Source of the DNA: Janthinobacterium agaricidamnosum NBRC 102515 = DSM 9628
GTDB taxonomy: Bacteria > Pseudomonadota > Gammaproteobacteria > Burkholderiales > Burkholderiaceae_D
Reading direction: 5' to 3'
Assembly: GCF_000723165.1 (NCBI RefSeq)
Contig: NZ_HG322949.1
Coordinates: 4,410,019 to 4,474,018 of the forward strand
Length of the DNA: 64,000 nt
Shown one piece after another: positions 27,557 through 35,719 of this stretch (its first letter is position 1; each line of letters starts with the position of its first letter). The translations under genes and the position numbers were made by a program. The notes under the pieces are model-generated. The model was not told where the DNA came from, did not search any database, and worked only from the letters and a program-made list of their open reading frames with translations.

Positions 27557-28624
27557 ATGGAAAAGTCAAAAATCAATGAGAGAATTCGACGGGCACGCGT
27601 TTCGCGAGGCATGTCGTTAGATGAAGTCGCCCAAAAAATGGGCGATATCACCAAGCAAGCACTGAGCAAATTTGAGAGCGGGAAGATGGCTCCAAACTCC
27701 GCAAGAATCCTTAAGCTGGCAAGAGCTTTAGAGGTAAAGCCGGAGTATTTTTTCCGAAAAGAAACCGTATCACTTGCGCCGCTTGAGTTTAGAAAGCTTG
27801 CCAAAATGCCACTCTATCGGCAGGCGCAAGTTAGCGAACTCATGCATGACCACTTGGACCGATACCTTTCGCTGGAAATGTGTTTTGACGAATCAGTACG
27901 AGCAACTGTACTTCCTCCAAGGTCATTAAAAGTTAGCTCGGTTGAGGAAGCCGAAGAAGCCGCGAACACTTTACGTGCCCGGTGGGCAATCGGCGGAGAC
28001 GCAATTGCCAACCTTACTGATCTCTTGGAGTTCCACGGCATCAAAATAATCTTATTGAATGTATCTGAGGACTTTGATGGCGCGTGCGCCGCGTCCCATG
28101 ACGAAACCAATGTTCTCATTTCACTCAACAAAGATCGTCCAGGTGAGCGAATGCGCTTCACTGCAGCACATGAACTAGGTCACTGGGTCATGGAACTTCC
28201 AGAGTCAATGGATGATAAGACCAAAGAAATATGCTGTCATCGTTTTGCCGGCGCATTTCTGTTCCCCGCTGCACAGGTGAAGGTCGAGTTCGGTGGGCAT
28301 ACTCGTTCAAGAGTTCACCCCCAAGAGTTGCTAAATGCAAAAGAGCTCTACGGTATTTCAATGCAAGCGATTGTTCGACGCCTCAAGGATCTTGGTCTAC
28401 TAAGTCCAGCCGGATACCAAGCGATAACCATTACTATGTCTGGGAACGGGTGGAGAAGGATGGAACCGGGGGCTTTGCCTAGCGAACGCCCTCGTCGATT
28501 TGAGTCCTTAGTATTTCGGGCGCTGGCCGAAGGGATGATTACGGTTTCACGAGCAGCTGAATTCCTTCAAATTCCGATCAGTCAACTTGATGCTGGGGTA
28601 TGTGGCGCACTGGTGCATGAATGA
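27557..28624 (+). CDS. HTH (XRE) protein fused to ImmA/IrrE-type metallopeptidase
   Basis: This 355-residue protein has an N-terminal XRE helix-turn-helix at about 5-62 (INERIRRARVSRGMSLDEVA, then KQALSKFESGKMAPNS). Its peptidase domain contains the zinc motif His205-Glu-Leu-Gly-His209 in FTAAHELGHWVMEL (COG2856 type). Such proteins act as stress- or phage-responsive regulators cleaving a repressor, or as antitoxin-like partners. The ATG at 27557 follows directly on the promoter and inverted repeat, with no ribosome binding site. It overlaps the PIN gene by four bases (ATGA), so translation is coupled. The pair resembles a toxin-antitoxin module, which is inference. GC is lower than in the core genome. 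Confidence 0.85.
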   Translation: MEKSKINERIRRARVSRGMSLDEVAQKMGDITKQALSKFESGKMAPNSARILKLARALEVKPEYFFRKETVSLAPLEFRKLAKMPLYRQAQVSELMHDHLDRYLSLEMCFDESVRATVLPPRSLKVSSVEEAEEAANTLRARWAIGGDAIANLTDLLEFHGIKIILLNVSEDFDGACAASHDETNVLISLNKDRPGERMRFTAAHELGHWVMELPESMDDKTKEICCHRFAGAFLFPAAQVKVEFGGHTRSRVHPQELLNAKELYGISMQAIVRRLKDLGLLSPAGYQAITITMSGNGWRRMEPGALPSERPRRFESLVFRALAEGMITVSRAAEFLQIPISQLDAGVCGALVHE

Positions 28625-29109
28625 ACTTAGTTTACATTAGTGACACAAACATACTAATTGACTTCAGACACGCGGGAATGTTGGAAGTGCTGTTTCAACT
28701 TCCATTCACGCTTTGCTGTACTGACTTTGTTCTGTTCGAGCTCAATGATTTTGACCATGATGAGTTAACTGAAATGGGTTTGTCCGTTGTGGAACTGGAT
28801 GAAGATTCAGTCAAGAGCCTATCTGAACTTACCGACGCGCATAACAATAGTTCACTCGCTGATGTCTCATGTTACTTTTTAGCTAAGTCTACTGGGCGTC
28901 CTCTTTTGACGGGTGATGGACAGCTCAGAAAACAAGCGGCAAAAGATGGTTTACAAGTCCACGGAGCACTATGGCTGCTCGACAGACTGGTGGAAGTAAA
29001 TATTGTAACAAAAATACAAGCTGCCATGGGTTTGCAAGCCATGCTCGCTGCCGGCGCAAGACTGCCACGACAAGAGTGCGCATTACGCATTGCTAACTGG
29101 CAAATTTGA
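28621..29109 (+). CDS. PIN-domain protein, probable ribonuclease toxin
   Basis: This 162-residue protein starts YISDTNILIDF and has the acidic residues of a PIN nuclease: Asp8, Glu40 (FVLFELND), Asp81 (SSLADVSCYFLA) and Asp99 (LLTGDGQL). PIN proteins cut RNA and are often toxins held in check by a partner. Its start overlaps the stop of the HTH-ImmA gene, so that protein is the likely regulator or antidote. This antidote would be larger than usual type II antitoxins. The C-terminal 40 residues beyond the nuclease core are of unknown role. Confidence 0.75.
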   Translation: MNLVYISDTNILIDFRHAGMLEVLFQLPFTLCCTDFVLFELNDFDHDELTEMGLSVVELDEDSVKSLSELTDAHNNSSLADVSCYFLAKSTGRPLLTGDGQLRKQAAKDGLQVHGALWLLDRLVEVNIVTKIQAAMGLQAMLAAGARLPRQECALRIANWQI

Positions 29110-29588
29110 CGTGCTGCATTAATGGAAGCAATGCTTAGACCGACATCTACTTCGTGACGATTTTTTTAATATCTGCAAAATGCCAGCTAATCAAGCGTAA
29201 CGCTATAGAACACTGCATTTTCGGTAGGTTCGATTCCCGCCATCTCAACCACCGGACAAAAAAATAAGGCTCCAAAAGTGCAAGCTCGGAAGTCTTTTTT
29301 TTCCAGACGAAATATTGAGATCCAGGGAAATGGCAAATGCAAAAATAAGTATCGACAAATCGAATAACCCATAAAAAATTCACCTCATCAATTTCGCCGT
29401 CAGCATCACCTGCAACAGCACCGCGCTACAATATCCACCCCGCGCACGCTTGAATCCCCAACTCCTCCCTCCTCGTCTATACTCAACATACCAGTCAGCC
29501 CCAAACGTCGGCAAGCACTGTTAACCACCACAGTATTGCGCTTGTTTCTTGAAGCCGCCAGACTCATCCATGGCCCTCCATTTAAACT
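29110..29588. other. Gene-free stretch with displaced tmRNA end
   Basis: This holds the degenerate tmRNA 3' copy (29227-29300) that marks the right end of the element. About 280 bases of AT- and C-rich sequence follow, leading to the spore-coat-U gene. No further gene is visible. Confidence 0.6.
29227..29300 (+). repeat. Degenerate direct repeat of the tmRNA 3' end (att-like)
   Basis: GGTTCGATTCCCGCC is identical to 26243-26257. It continues as ATCTCAACCAC against GTCTCCACCAC, then follows a decayed version of the terminator stem (GTGCAAGCTCGG). This is the displaced original end of the host gene. Confidence 0.75.
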
Positions 29589-30599
29589 ATGCCTACTATA
29601 AAATCGCCAAGAAACCTCTTTCTTTCGCTATTCACAGTCGTGCTGCTGATGATGACAATAAGCGACGCAAAAGCCGATATATGTTCCGCCTCGATGACGG
29701 ACATCTCCTTTGGCAATGTCAGCCCCGTTTCCGGACAGGATTATTTCGCCAACGGCACACTCAGCATTACCTGCACTTTTATCATCCTGGACGGTAATAT
29801 CATCATCCTTCCGAATATCAACGTCTGCGCCAACCTGGATCCCGGCCCGGGCGCGATTGATATCAACTCCCGGGTTCTGACCAACGGCACCAAGAAAATA
29901 CCGTTCAATTTATATCGGACCGCCACTTACACACCCGCCAATGTATGGGGTGGTTATGCGACCACCAGCTCCATCAATACCTTATTCAGTGGATTGCTTG
30001 CGATTGGCACCAACACCTTAACCTTCCCGGTATATGCCAGAATCTCCGCCAGCGACCTGGCCCTGGCCGCGACCGAGTCCAACGCCACCACCACCTACGC
30101 GACGAATTTCACCGGCGCCGGGACGATTAACTATACGTCGGGCTCCATTATTGTTCGTCCTTGCCAGACTTCCGGCACCACGGCCTCGTTTGGATTCAAT
30201 GTCCGGGCCAACATCATTAATGACTGCCTGATCAATACCACGCCGGTGGCGTTCGGTTCGCGGGGCGTATTGTCCGGAGGTATACGGGCCACCGGTAATG
30301 TCACGGTGAAGTGCACGGTGGCGAACAGTTACAGAATCGTATTGAGCGGCGGCAACGTGACGAATGCACAAAATGACCGCAGGATGAAGAATGCGCTAAG
30401 CAACGAAACTGTTTCTTATCGATTGTCATCCAGCCTGGATGGCCCGATCTGGGGCGATGGCACAGCTGGTACGACGACTTACGATAATGTGGGTACCGGC
30501 GCTAGCCAGCAAGTGACGATCTATGGGCTGATTCCCAGCCAAACCACGCCGTCGCCGGGGGATTATAGCGACAAGGTGACTGCAACCGTCTATTTTTAA
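29589..30599 (+). CDS. Spore coat protein U (SCPU) domain protein, two domains
   Basis: This 336-residue secreted protein has a signal peptide (LFLSLFTVVLLMMTISDAKA) followed by two SCPU domains, at about 31-185 and 205-336. The first starts CSASMTDISFGNVSPVSG. The second has ITLC-type spacing (NDCLINTTPVAFGSRGVLSG) and ends PSPGDYSDKVTATVYF, the typical C-terminus of these beta-sandwich subunits. SCPU proteins are subunits of Csu-type chaperone-usher pili. No chaperone, usher or tip gene is adjacent, so this is an orphan two-domain form. It lies just outside the tmRNA island. Confidence 0.82.
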   Translation: MPTIKSPRNLFLSLFTVVLLMMTISDAKADICSASMTDISFGNVSPVSGQDYFANGTLSITCTFIILDGNIIILPNINVCANLDPGPGAIDINSRVLTNGTKKIPFNLYRTATYTPANVWGGYATTSSINTLFSGLLAIGTNTLTFPVYARISASDLALAATESNATTTYATNFTGAGTINYTSGSIIVRPCQTSGTTASFGFNVRANIINDCLINTTPVAFGSRGVLSGGIRATGNVTVKCTVANSYRIVLSGGNVTNAQNDRRMKNALSNETVSYRLSSSLDGPIWGDGTAGTTTYDNVGTGASQQVTIYGLIPSQTTPSPGDYSDKVTATVYF

Positions 30600-30713
30600 C
30601 CATATTTATCAGTGCCGGGACGCGGCAGAGGCGACCGTCAAGCGCCGTGCCTCCGCGTCCGGCCTGCACGCCGTCCGTTGTACTGGCCGCCGTTCTAGTG
30701 GATAATCTGGCCC

Positions 30714-30962
30714 ATGAACGATACCACTACCCTCCCGCCCCTGCCCGACCGCCTGTCCATCGACCCAAGCAGCCCTTATCATATCGCTGCCGTGTTCGAA
30801 CACGACATCGGCATTAAAATCAACGACAAGGAACGCTCGGATGTCGAAGAGTACTGCATCAGCGAAGGCTGGATTAAAGTACCTGCCGGCAAAACCCTGG
30901 ACCGCCGCGGCCGCGCGATGCTGATCAAATTAAAAGGCAAAGTCGAAGCGTTTTACCGTTAA
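30714..30962 (+). CDS. DUF3297 family protein
   Basis: This 82-residue soluble protein (LPDRLSIDPSSPYHIAAVFE, then DIGIKINDKERSDVEEYCIS) matches the DUF3297 family of short proteobacterial proteins. The family has no known role. The conserved end EGWIKVPAGKTLDRRGRAML is present. It is monocistronic. Confidence 0.8.
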   Translation: MNDTTTLPPLPDRLSIDPSSPYHIAAVFEHDIGIKINDKERSDVEEYCISEGWIKVPAGKTLDRRGRAMLIKLKGKVEAFYR

Positions 30963-31022
30963 TCTGGATGGTCCGGCGTCGGATGGACGCGGATTCCAGC
31001 CTTATCTTCCTTAAAAGTAACA

Positions 31023-31046
31023 GCCCGCCTCGGATTCACGGCGGGC
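31023..31046 (+). terminator. Possible terminator after the DUF3297 gene
   Basis: GCCCGCC and GGCGGGC form a seven-pair stem with a ten-base loop, 60 bases after the stop. There is no T-tract, so termination is uncertain. Confidence 0.35.
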
Positions 31047-31181
31047 AATCACTGTCTCCCCTGCCAGCCACTTTACGGCATCGTGCGCTAACCCACTCCC
31101 CATCCAATTGCCCCGGAATTAACAGATCCTGTTCCCCATTCATGGTATAAAGCGGGCCAGACTTGTTTTGTGACCTATCCA

Positions 31182-32444
31182 ATGACCCGTGGCTTTTACA
31201 TCATCATGGCAGCGCAGTTCTTTTCTTCGCTGGCAGACAACGCACTTTTGTTCGTCGCAATTGATCTGCTGACCAGGATGAACAGCCCGGCTTACCTGTC
31301 GCCGATGCTCAAGCTGTCGTTCGTGTTGTTCTATATCTTGCTGGCCGCTTTTGTCGGCGCATTCGCCGATTCGATGCAAAAAGGCCGCGTGATGTTCATC
31401 GCCAACCTGATCAAGATTTCCGGCTGCGTGCTGCTGTTTTGCGGCGTCTATCCATTGCTGGCCTATGCGGTGGTCGGTTTCGGCGCGGCGGTGTATTCGC
31501 CCGCCAAGTACGGCATCCTGACGGAATTGCTACCGCCTGAAAAACTGGTGCCGGCCAATGGCTGGATCGAAGGCTTGACCGTCATGTCGATCATCCTCGG
31601 CACGGTGATGGGCGGCGCGCTGGTCAGCGAACACGTGTCGGCGCTGCTGCTCGGTTTCGACCTGCCGCTGATGAATACCGGCGTCAACAGCACCACCGAG
31701 GCGGCGATCTGCGTCACCGGCGGCCTGTATCTGCTGGCGTCGCTGTTTAATCTGTTTATCCCCGACACCGGCGCCCGCTACGCGCGCCAGGAGCATAGCC
31801 CGTTCAAGCTGCTGGCCGACTTCGCCGGCTGCGTCAAGATTCTGTGGACCGACAAGCTGGGCCAGATTTCACTGGGGGTAACCACGCTGTTCTGGGGCGC
31901 CGGCGCCACCTTGCAATTCATCGTACTCAAGTGGGCTGAAAAGACCTTGCACATGCGCTTCGAAAACGCCACCAGCCTGGTCGGCGTGGTCGCGATCGGC
32001 ATGGCGCTCGGCGCGGTACTGTCGGCGCGCCTGGTGACCTTGAAGAAATCGCTGTCGGTGCTGCCGTTCGGCATCGCGATGGGCTTGATCGTCACCTGCA
32101 TGCCATGGGTGCATTCGGTGCCGCTGGCATATGTGCTGCTGGTCTTGATCGGTGCGCTGTCCGGCTTTTTTGTGGTGCCGATGAATGCGCTATTGCAACA
32201 TCGCGGCCACGTGCTGATGAGCGCCGGCCATTCGATCGCGGTGCAGAATTTCAATGAAAACCTGTCCATCCTGGCCATGCTGGCGATTTATGCGCTGTTG
32301 CTGAAATTCCATGTCAACCTGGACGTGATCATCGTGCTGTTCGGCCTGTCGGTGGCCGGCATCATGTACTGGATCATCCGGCAGCACGCGGCCAACCAGC
32401 GCCACTTCGATTCGGTGGCGCTGATCGGAGAAGCCAAACACTGA
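31182..32444 (+). CDS. lplT: Lysophospholipid transporter LplT
   Basis: This is a 420-residue major facilitator superfamily transporter with about 12 membrane segments. It flips lysophospholipids across the inner membrane for re-acylation. It starts MTRGFYIIMAAQFFSSLADN, the family opening, and has YSPAKYGILTELLPPEKLVP and NGWIEGLTVMSIILGTVMGG, both typical. An upstream GTG at 31170 is possible, but ATG 31182 fits homologues better. Neither has a clear ribosome binding site. The acyltransferase partner Aas is not adjacent. The envelope-lipid theme continues with lpxO downstream. Confidence 0.9.
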   Translation: MTRGFYIIMAAQFFSSLADNALLFVAIDLLTRMNSPAYLSPMLKLSFVLFYILLAAFVGAFADSMQKGRVMFIANLIKISGCVLLFCGVYPLLAYAVVGFGAAVYSPAKYGILTELLPPEKLVPANGWIEGLTVMSIILGTVMGGALVSEHVSALLLGFDLPLMNTGVNSTTEAAICVTGGLYLLASLFNLFIPDTGARYARQEHSPFKLLADFAGCVKILWTDKLGQISLGVTTLFWGAGATLQFIVLKWAEKTLHMRFENATSLVGVVAIGMALGAVLSARLVTLKKSLSVLPFGIAMGLIVTCMPWVHSVPLAYVLLVLIGALSGFFVVPMNALLQHRGHVLMSAGHSIAVQNFNENLSILAMLAIYALLLKFHVNLDVIIVLFGLSVAGIMYWIIRQHAANQRHFDSVALIGEAKH

Positions 32445-32762
32445 CATCCGCTGGATTAAGAGCATCCAAGCTGACCATGGCGCCAGCCGTGGCCTGCGCT
32501 ACAGACCATGCATGCAACGGTGAAGATTGATAGAATGCTTGCCGTGGCCGATACGATACTTTCATCGGCAACGGGCATTGCATCGTTGCCGATCTATTAT
32601 CCAAGCATGAATATTTTATAAAATAGACATAAATATGCTCTCAAAAAGAGCCTATTCAAGAATTCACACGATCCAAGAGACGAGCAGATGCCGGCGCCAC
32701 ACACCGCACCGGCGCCGTTCTCACCCTGTATCCCTCAAGGGAAAATTTTCACTGGAGTTGCC
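32445..32762. other. lplT-lpxO intergenic region with competing hairpins
   Basis: There is no gene. Three segments can pair in two exclusive ways (32534-32552 with 32564-32579, or 32564-32573 with 32584-32593). An AT-rich stretch with the near-palindrome ATATTTTATAAAATA (about 32612-32626) follows, probably holding the lpxO promoter. Confidence 0.5.
32534..32593 (+). promoter_or_regulatory. Mutually exclusive stem-loops upstream of lpxO
   Basis: Segment 2, ATCGGCAACG, pairs perfectly with CGTTGCCGAT downstream (10 pairs). As part of ATCGGCAACGGGCATT it also pairs with AATGCTTGCCGTGGCCGAT upstream, with small bulges. Only one can form at a time. It may be the end of the lplT transcript or a leader element. 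Confidence 0.4.
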
Positions 32763-33662
32763 ATGAAGTGGGCTGTTGTAGGTATTTATCTATTGGCAAT
32801 GTGCCATATTCATTTCCGCGGCAAGGTGCGCCTGCCCATCTTGCGCCAATTGTTCGACCATTCGTCGTTCATGGCGCCGATCAATATGTTCATGCACTTT
32901 TTCTCGAAAGTGCCGTCGACGCCCTATCTGTCGATCGATAACTTCAAGGAACTGGCGCCGCTGGAACAACACTGGGAAGTGATACGCGCCGAAGCCGAAC
33001 ACTTGATCACGCTGCAAAAGATCAAGGCGTCGGAACAAAATAACGACGCCGGCTTCAATTCCTTCTTCAAGACCGGCTGGAAACGTTTTTACCTGAAGTG
33101 GTATGACGCCAGCCATCCATCGGCTGAACGTTTCTGCCCGCAAACGGTAGCCTTGTTGCGCGGCATTCCGAGCGTCAAGGCGGCGATGTTCGCCGAATTG
33201 CCGGTCGGCGCCAAGCTGAACCCGCACCGCGACCCGTTCGCCGGTTCGCTGCGCTACCACCTGGGCCTGGCCACGCCGAACGACGACCGCTGCTTCATCG
33301 ACGTCGATGGCGAACGCTACAGTTGGCGCGACGGCCGCGCCGTGATGTTCGATGAAAGTTATATCCACTGGGCCGTCAACGGCAGCGACGGCAACCGCAT
33401 CATCCTGTTTTGCGATATCGAACGGCCGATGCGTTTCCGCTGGGCGCAGGCGATCAACCGCTGGCTGGGCCGCACCATCATGACGGCCGCCAGTTCGCCG
33501 AATGAAACCGGCGACCAGACCGGCGGCGTCAGCAAGCTGTTCTATGTTTCGTGGATCATGGGCCAGTATCGCCGCCGCCTGAAGGCGTGGAACAAGACTG
33601 TGTATAAACTGGTCAAGTTCGGCCTGATCATCGGTATTGCCGCGCTGATTATCTTTATCTGA
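32763..33662 (+). CDS. lpxO: Lipid A hydroxylase LpxO-like Fe(II)/2-oxoglutarate dioxygenase
   Basis: This 299-residue membrane protein of the aspartyl/asparaginyl beta-hydroxylase fold adds a 2-hydroxyl to a lipid A secondary acyl chain in the known LpxO family. Iron ligands are His155-x-Asp157 in NPHRDPFAGSLRYHLGL and His202 in DESYIHWAVN. Arg212 would bind 2-oxoglutarate. Hydrophobic segments lie at about 3-16 and 278-297. The ATG at 32763 is preceded by GGAG and begins the first membrane helix; a longer frame from 32688 would add a Pro-rich leader. No lipid A gene is next to it. Confidence 0.87.
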   Translation: MKWAVVGIYLLAMCHIHFRGKVRLPILRQLFDHSSFMAPINMFMHFFSKVPSTPYLSIDNFKELAPLEQHWEVIRAEAEHLITLQKIKASEQNNDAGFNSFFKTGWKRFYLKWYDASHPSAERFCPQTVALLRGIPSVKAAMFAELPVGAKLNPHRDPFAGSLRYHLGLATPNDDRCFIDVDGERYSWRDGRAVMFDESYIHWAVNGSDGNRIILFCDIERPMRFRWAQAINRWLGRTIMTAASSPNETGDQTGGVSKLFYVSWIMGQYRRRLKAWNKTVYKLVKFGLIIGIAALIIFI

Positions 33663-33814
33663 GGATCATGCATGTCTTGATCCTTGGCGCACGCGCCGGT
33701 TTGCCTCGAATGGGCGCGCGCGTTTCAAGCTTGCTGCCCTACGCAAACATGGCGCCATTCCTGACGCCAAAAGGCAAGGCTGCGTTGCGCGACCAGTTGC
33801 CGCGCCAAACTGAC

Positions 33815-33895
33815 TTAGAGCCTATCCCAGTAGATGAATACGTCCCCTGCTGGCGCTCCTCAGCAGACGACGCTCACGACTGGCATAGGCTCTTA
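33815..33895. repeat. Repeat family A, copy 5 (internally deleted, 81 bp)
   Basis: It starts TTAGAGCCTATCCCAGTAG and ends ACTGGCATAGGCTCTTA, with most of the interior missing. Its last three bases (TTA) are the TAA stop codon of the M24 peptidase gene on the minus strand. Confidence 0.8.
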
Positions 33896-34585
33896 AGCGT
33901 AATAGCTATCGTCCAGCAACATATCTTCAAAGAAAGCGCCGAATTGCTTTTCCGGATGGCGGATATGGATTTCCAGTATCCAGCGCATCGCCGATGGCGC
34001 GAACTCGGCGTCGGCCAGCGCGCCGGTATAAATCGTGGCGTGCGGGAAGTCCGACACGCGGTGGCCGCCCAGGTCGAAATTCAATTCCCAGCCCATTTGC
34101 CGGGCCTGGTTGTCGGCATAGGCGTACAGCGCCTGGCCGGTCAGTTTTTGCGTGTGCCACACATGGCGCACATCGTGGAACAACGCTTCGGCGTCGCGTG
34201 CGCATTGGGCGTGTTCGGCATTGTTGCCGACTGTGAAGCTGGCGCCGCCGTCGCCTTCCCAGCTGTCGACGCGCGGCGCGATATCGAGAAAGTAAATATC
34301 GTTTTCCTGCAAGATCACGCCCGGTTCGGACGCCTGTTTCATCGGCTTCATGGTGTTCTTGCCGAAGCGCACCCGGGTCGGGTGCCAGCTCAATGCCAGG
34401 CCGGCCTCGGTCAACACTTTCTTGGCCATCTCCACCGCGTCTTCTTCCAGCATGCCGGGACGGATGTTGGCGGAAATGGCGCGGATGGCCTGGCGGGTTT
34501 TGTTACGCGCCAACAGCATGCCGTCGTCGGAATAAGCGGGACCGACACGTTCGGCTTCGGCTGCAATCGTGGTACTTTTCATCAT
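33893..34585 (-). CDS. M24 family metallopeptidase (aminopeptidase P-like)
   Basis: This 230-residue protein consists of a pita-bread catalytic domain only. Metal-binding residues fit the family: the two Asp in FLDIAPRVDSWEGDGGASFT, a His in NFDLGGHRVSDFPH, and two Glu in RWILEIHIRHPE and FGAFFEDMLL. Relatives include Xaa-Pro peptidases and creatinase-like hydrolases, so the substrate is open. GAGGAA precedes the ATG at 34585. The stop codon is formed by the end of repeat A copy 5, and the protein end (DSYYA) directly abuts the element. Confidence 0.8.
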   Translation of the reverse strand: MMKSTTIAAEAERVGPAYSDDGMLLARNKTRQAIRAISANIRPGMLEEDAVEMAKKVLTEAGLALSWHPTRVRFGKNTMKPMKQASEPGVILQENDIYFLDIAPRVDSWEGDGGASFTVGNNAEHAQCARDAEALFHDVRHVWHTQKLTGQALYAYADNQARQMGWELNFDLGGHRVSDFPHATIYTGALADAEFAPSAMRWILEIHIRHPEKQFGAFFEDMLLDDSYYA

Positions 34586-34726
34586 TTATTTCCTCAAGAT
34601 GCGGTGCGTATCGAATGCCGCTCCGGTAAGGAAATTATCGATGGCGCCGCTATGTGGCGCTGGGCTAAGTACCGCGTTATTCGGACAGCATCGTCGGCTT
34701 TCCTGCCACGCAGGTTCCAGCGACGG

Positions 34727-35695
34727 TCAGGCGTCGCCGTGATGCGAAAAGTTGATGCGATATTGCTTGGCAGATACCCCCAGCCGCTTCAGGAACACTA
34801 GCCGCATCTGGTCGGCATTGCCGAAACCGCAGCGGTAGGCCACGGTTTTCAGCGGTTCGGCATCGCGTTCCAGCATCACGCGGGCGGCGTCGACCCGCAC
34901 GCTTTCTATGAATTCGGCCGGCGTCACCTTGGCGACACGCGCAAACACGCGCGCGAAGTTGCGCGGACTCATAGCGACGATACGGGCCAGGTCCTCGACC
35001 TTCAATTCCTCGTTCAAATGGTCGAGCACGTATTGCTGCACTTGCGCCACCGGCGACGACGCTTCCACCAGCGGCGTCAGGTAGGGACTGAATTGCGACT
35101 GGCCGCCACGCCGCTGGGTGAACACCACCAGCCGCTTGGCGACGCTGAGCGAGACGTCCGGGCCATGATCCTGCGCCAGCAAATACAGCGACAAGTCGAT
35201 GCCGGCGGTGACGCCGGCCGAGGTGTACAGATTACCGTCACGCACATAAATGCTGTCGGCATCGACCCTGGTCTTGATGAACGCCTCGGCCAGCGCCGGC
35301 GCATCGTTCCAGTGGGTAGTCACGGTTTTACCGTCGAGCAAACCGGCGTGCGCCAGCAAGAACGCGCCATTGCAAATCGAGCCATAGCGCCGCGCCCGGG
35401 CCGATGCGGCCACCAGCCAGGCGGAAAACTCGGCATCCCTGGCCTGCTCCGGCAAGTCCGGCCCGCCGGCCATCAGCAGCAAGTCGAAGCTTGCATCGGA
35501 TTCAGAATAATGCTGATGGGCGGCAATCGGCAAACCATTCGAACAGGCGATCGTGCCGCGCCGGGTGCCCAGCACGGTGATCCGGTATTGCTGGTCTGAC
35601 GGCAAGAAACGGTTCGCTTCGGCAAACACATCCATCGGCCCGGCCACATCCAGCGCCTGTACGCCGGGAAAGATCAAGATTGCGACTGTGCGCAT
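34727..35695 (-). CDS. GlxA family regulator (DJ-1/PfpI domain plus AraC HTH)
   Basis: This 322-residue transcription factor has an N-terminal DJ-1/PfpI-like sensor domain (about 1-180), opening VAILIFPGVQALDVAGPMDV and with YGSICNGAFLLAHAGLLDG. An AraC-type double helix-turn-helix follows (about 215-315), with EDLARIVAMSPRNFARVFAR and LKTVAYRCGFGNADQMRLVF. Related proteins control amino acid and amine catabolism. It lies 24 bases after dadA on the same strand and probably belongs to the hxlR-dadA-glxA unit, so it may respond to an amino acid or its product. Confidence 0.88.
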   Translation of the reverse strand: MRTVAILIFPGVQALDVAGPMDVFAEANRFLPSDQQYRITVLGTRRGTIACSNGLPIAAHQHYSESDASFDLLLMAGGPDLPEQARDAEFSAWLVAASARARRYGSICNGAFLLAHAGLLDGKTVTTHWNDAPALAEAFIKTRVDADSIYVRDGNLYTSAGVTAGIDLSLYLLAQDHGPDVSLSVAKRLVVFTQRRGGQSQFSPYLTPLVEASSPVAQVQQYVLDHLNEELKVEDLARIVAMSPRNFARVFARVAKVTPAEFIESVRVDAARVMLERDAEPLKTVAYRCGFGNADQMRLVFLKRLGVSAKQYRINFSHHGDA

Positions 35696-35719
35696 GGATG
35701 CCCTTATGTATTGAAAGAA

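Larger units (their letters stand above)
26243..29310. mobile_element. Decayed integrative element at the tmRNA 3' end
   Basis: The tmRNA 3' end (26243-26267) and its terminator are repeated in degenerate form at 29227-29300, the pattern left by site-specific integration. Between them lie a broken tyrosine integrase next to the site, an HTH-ImmA gene and a PIN-domain gene. These genes are AT-richer than the flanks. No replication, transfer or capsid gene remains, so the element is a remnant. Confidence 0.65.

Noticed and set aside
26243..29310. Complete, active integrative element at the tmRNA gene
   Set aside because: The integrase is broken and the right-hand repeat is degenerate. Only a remnant is supported.
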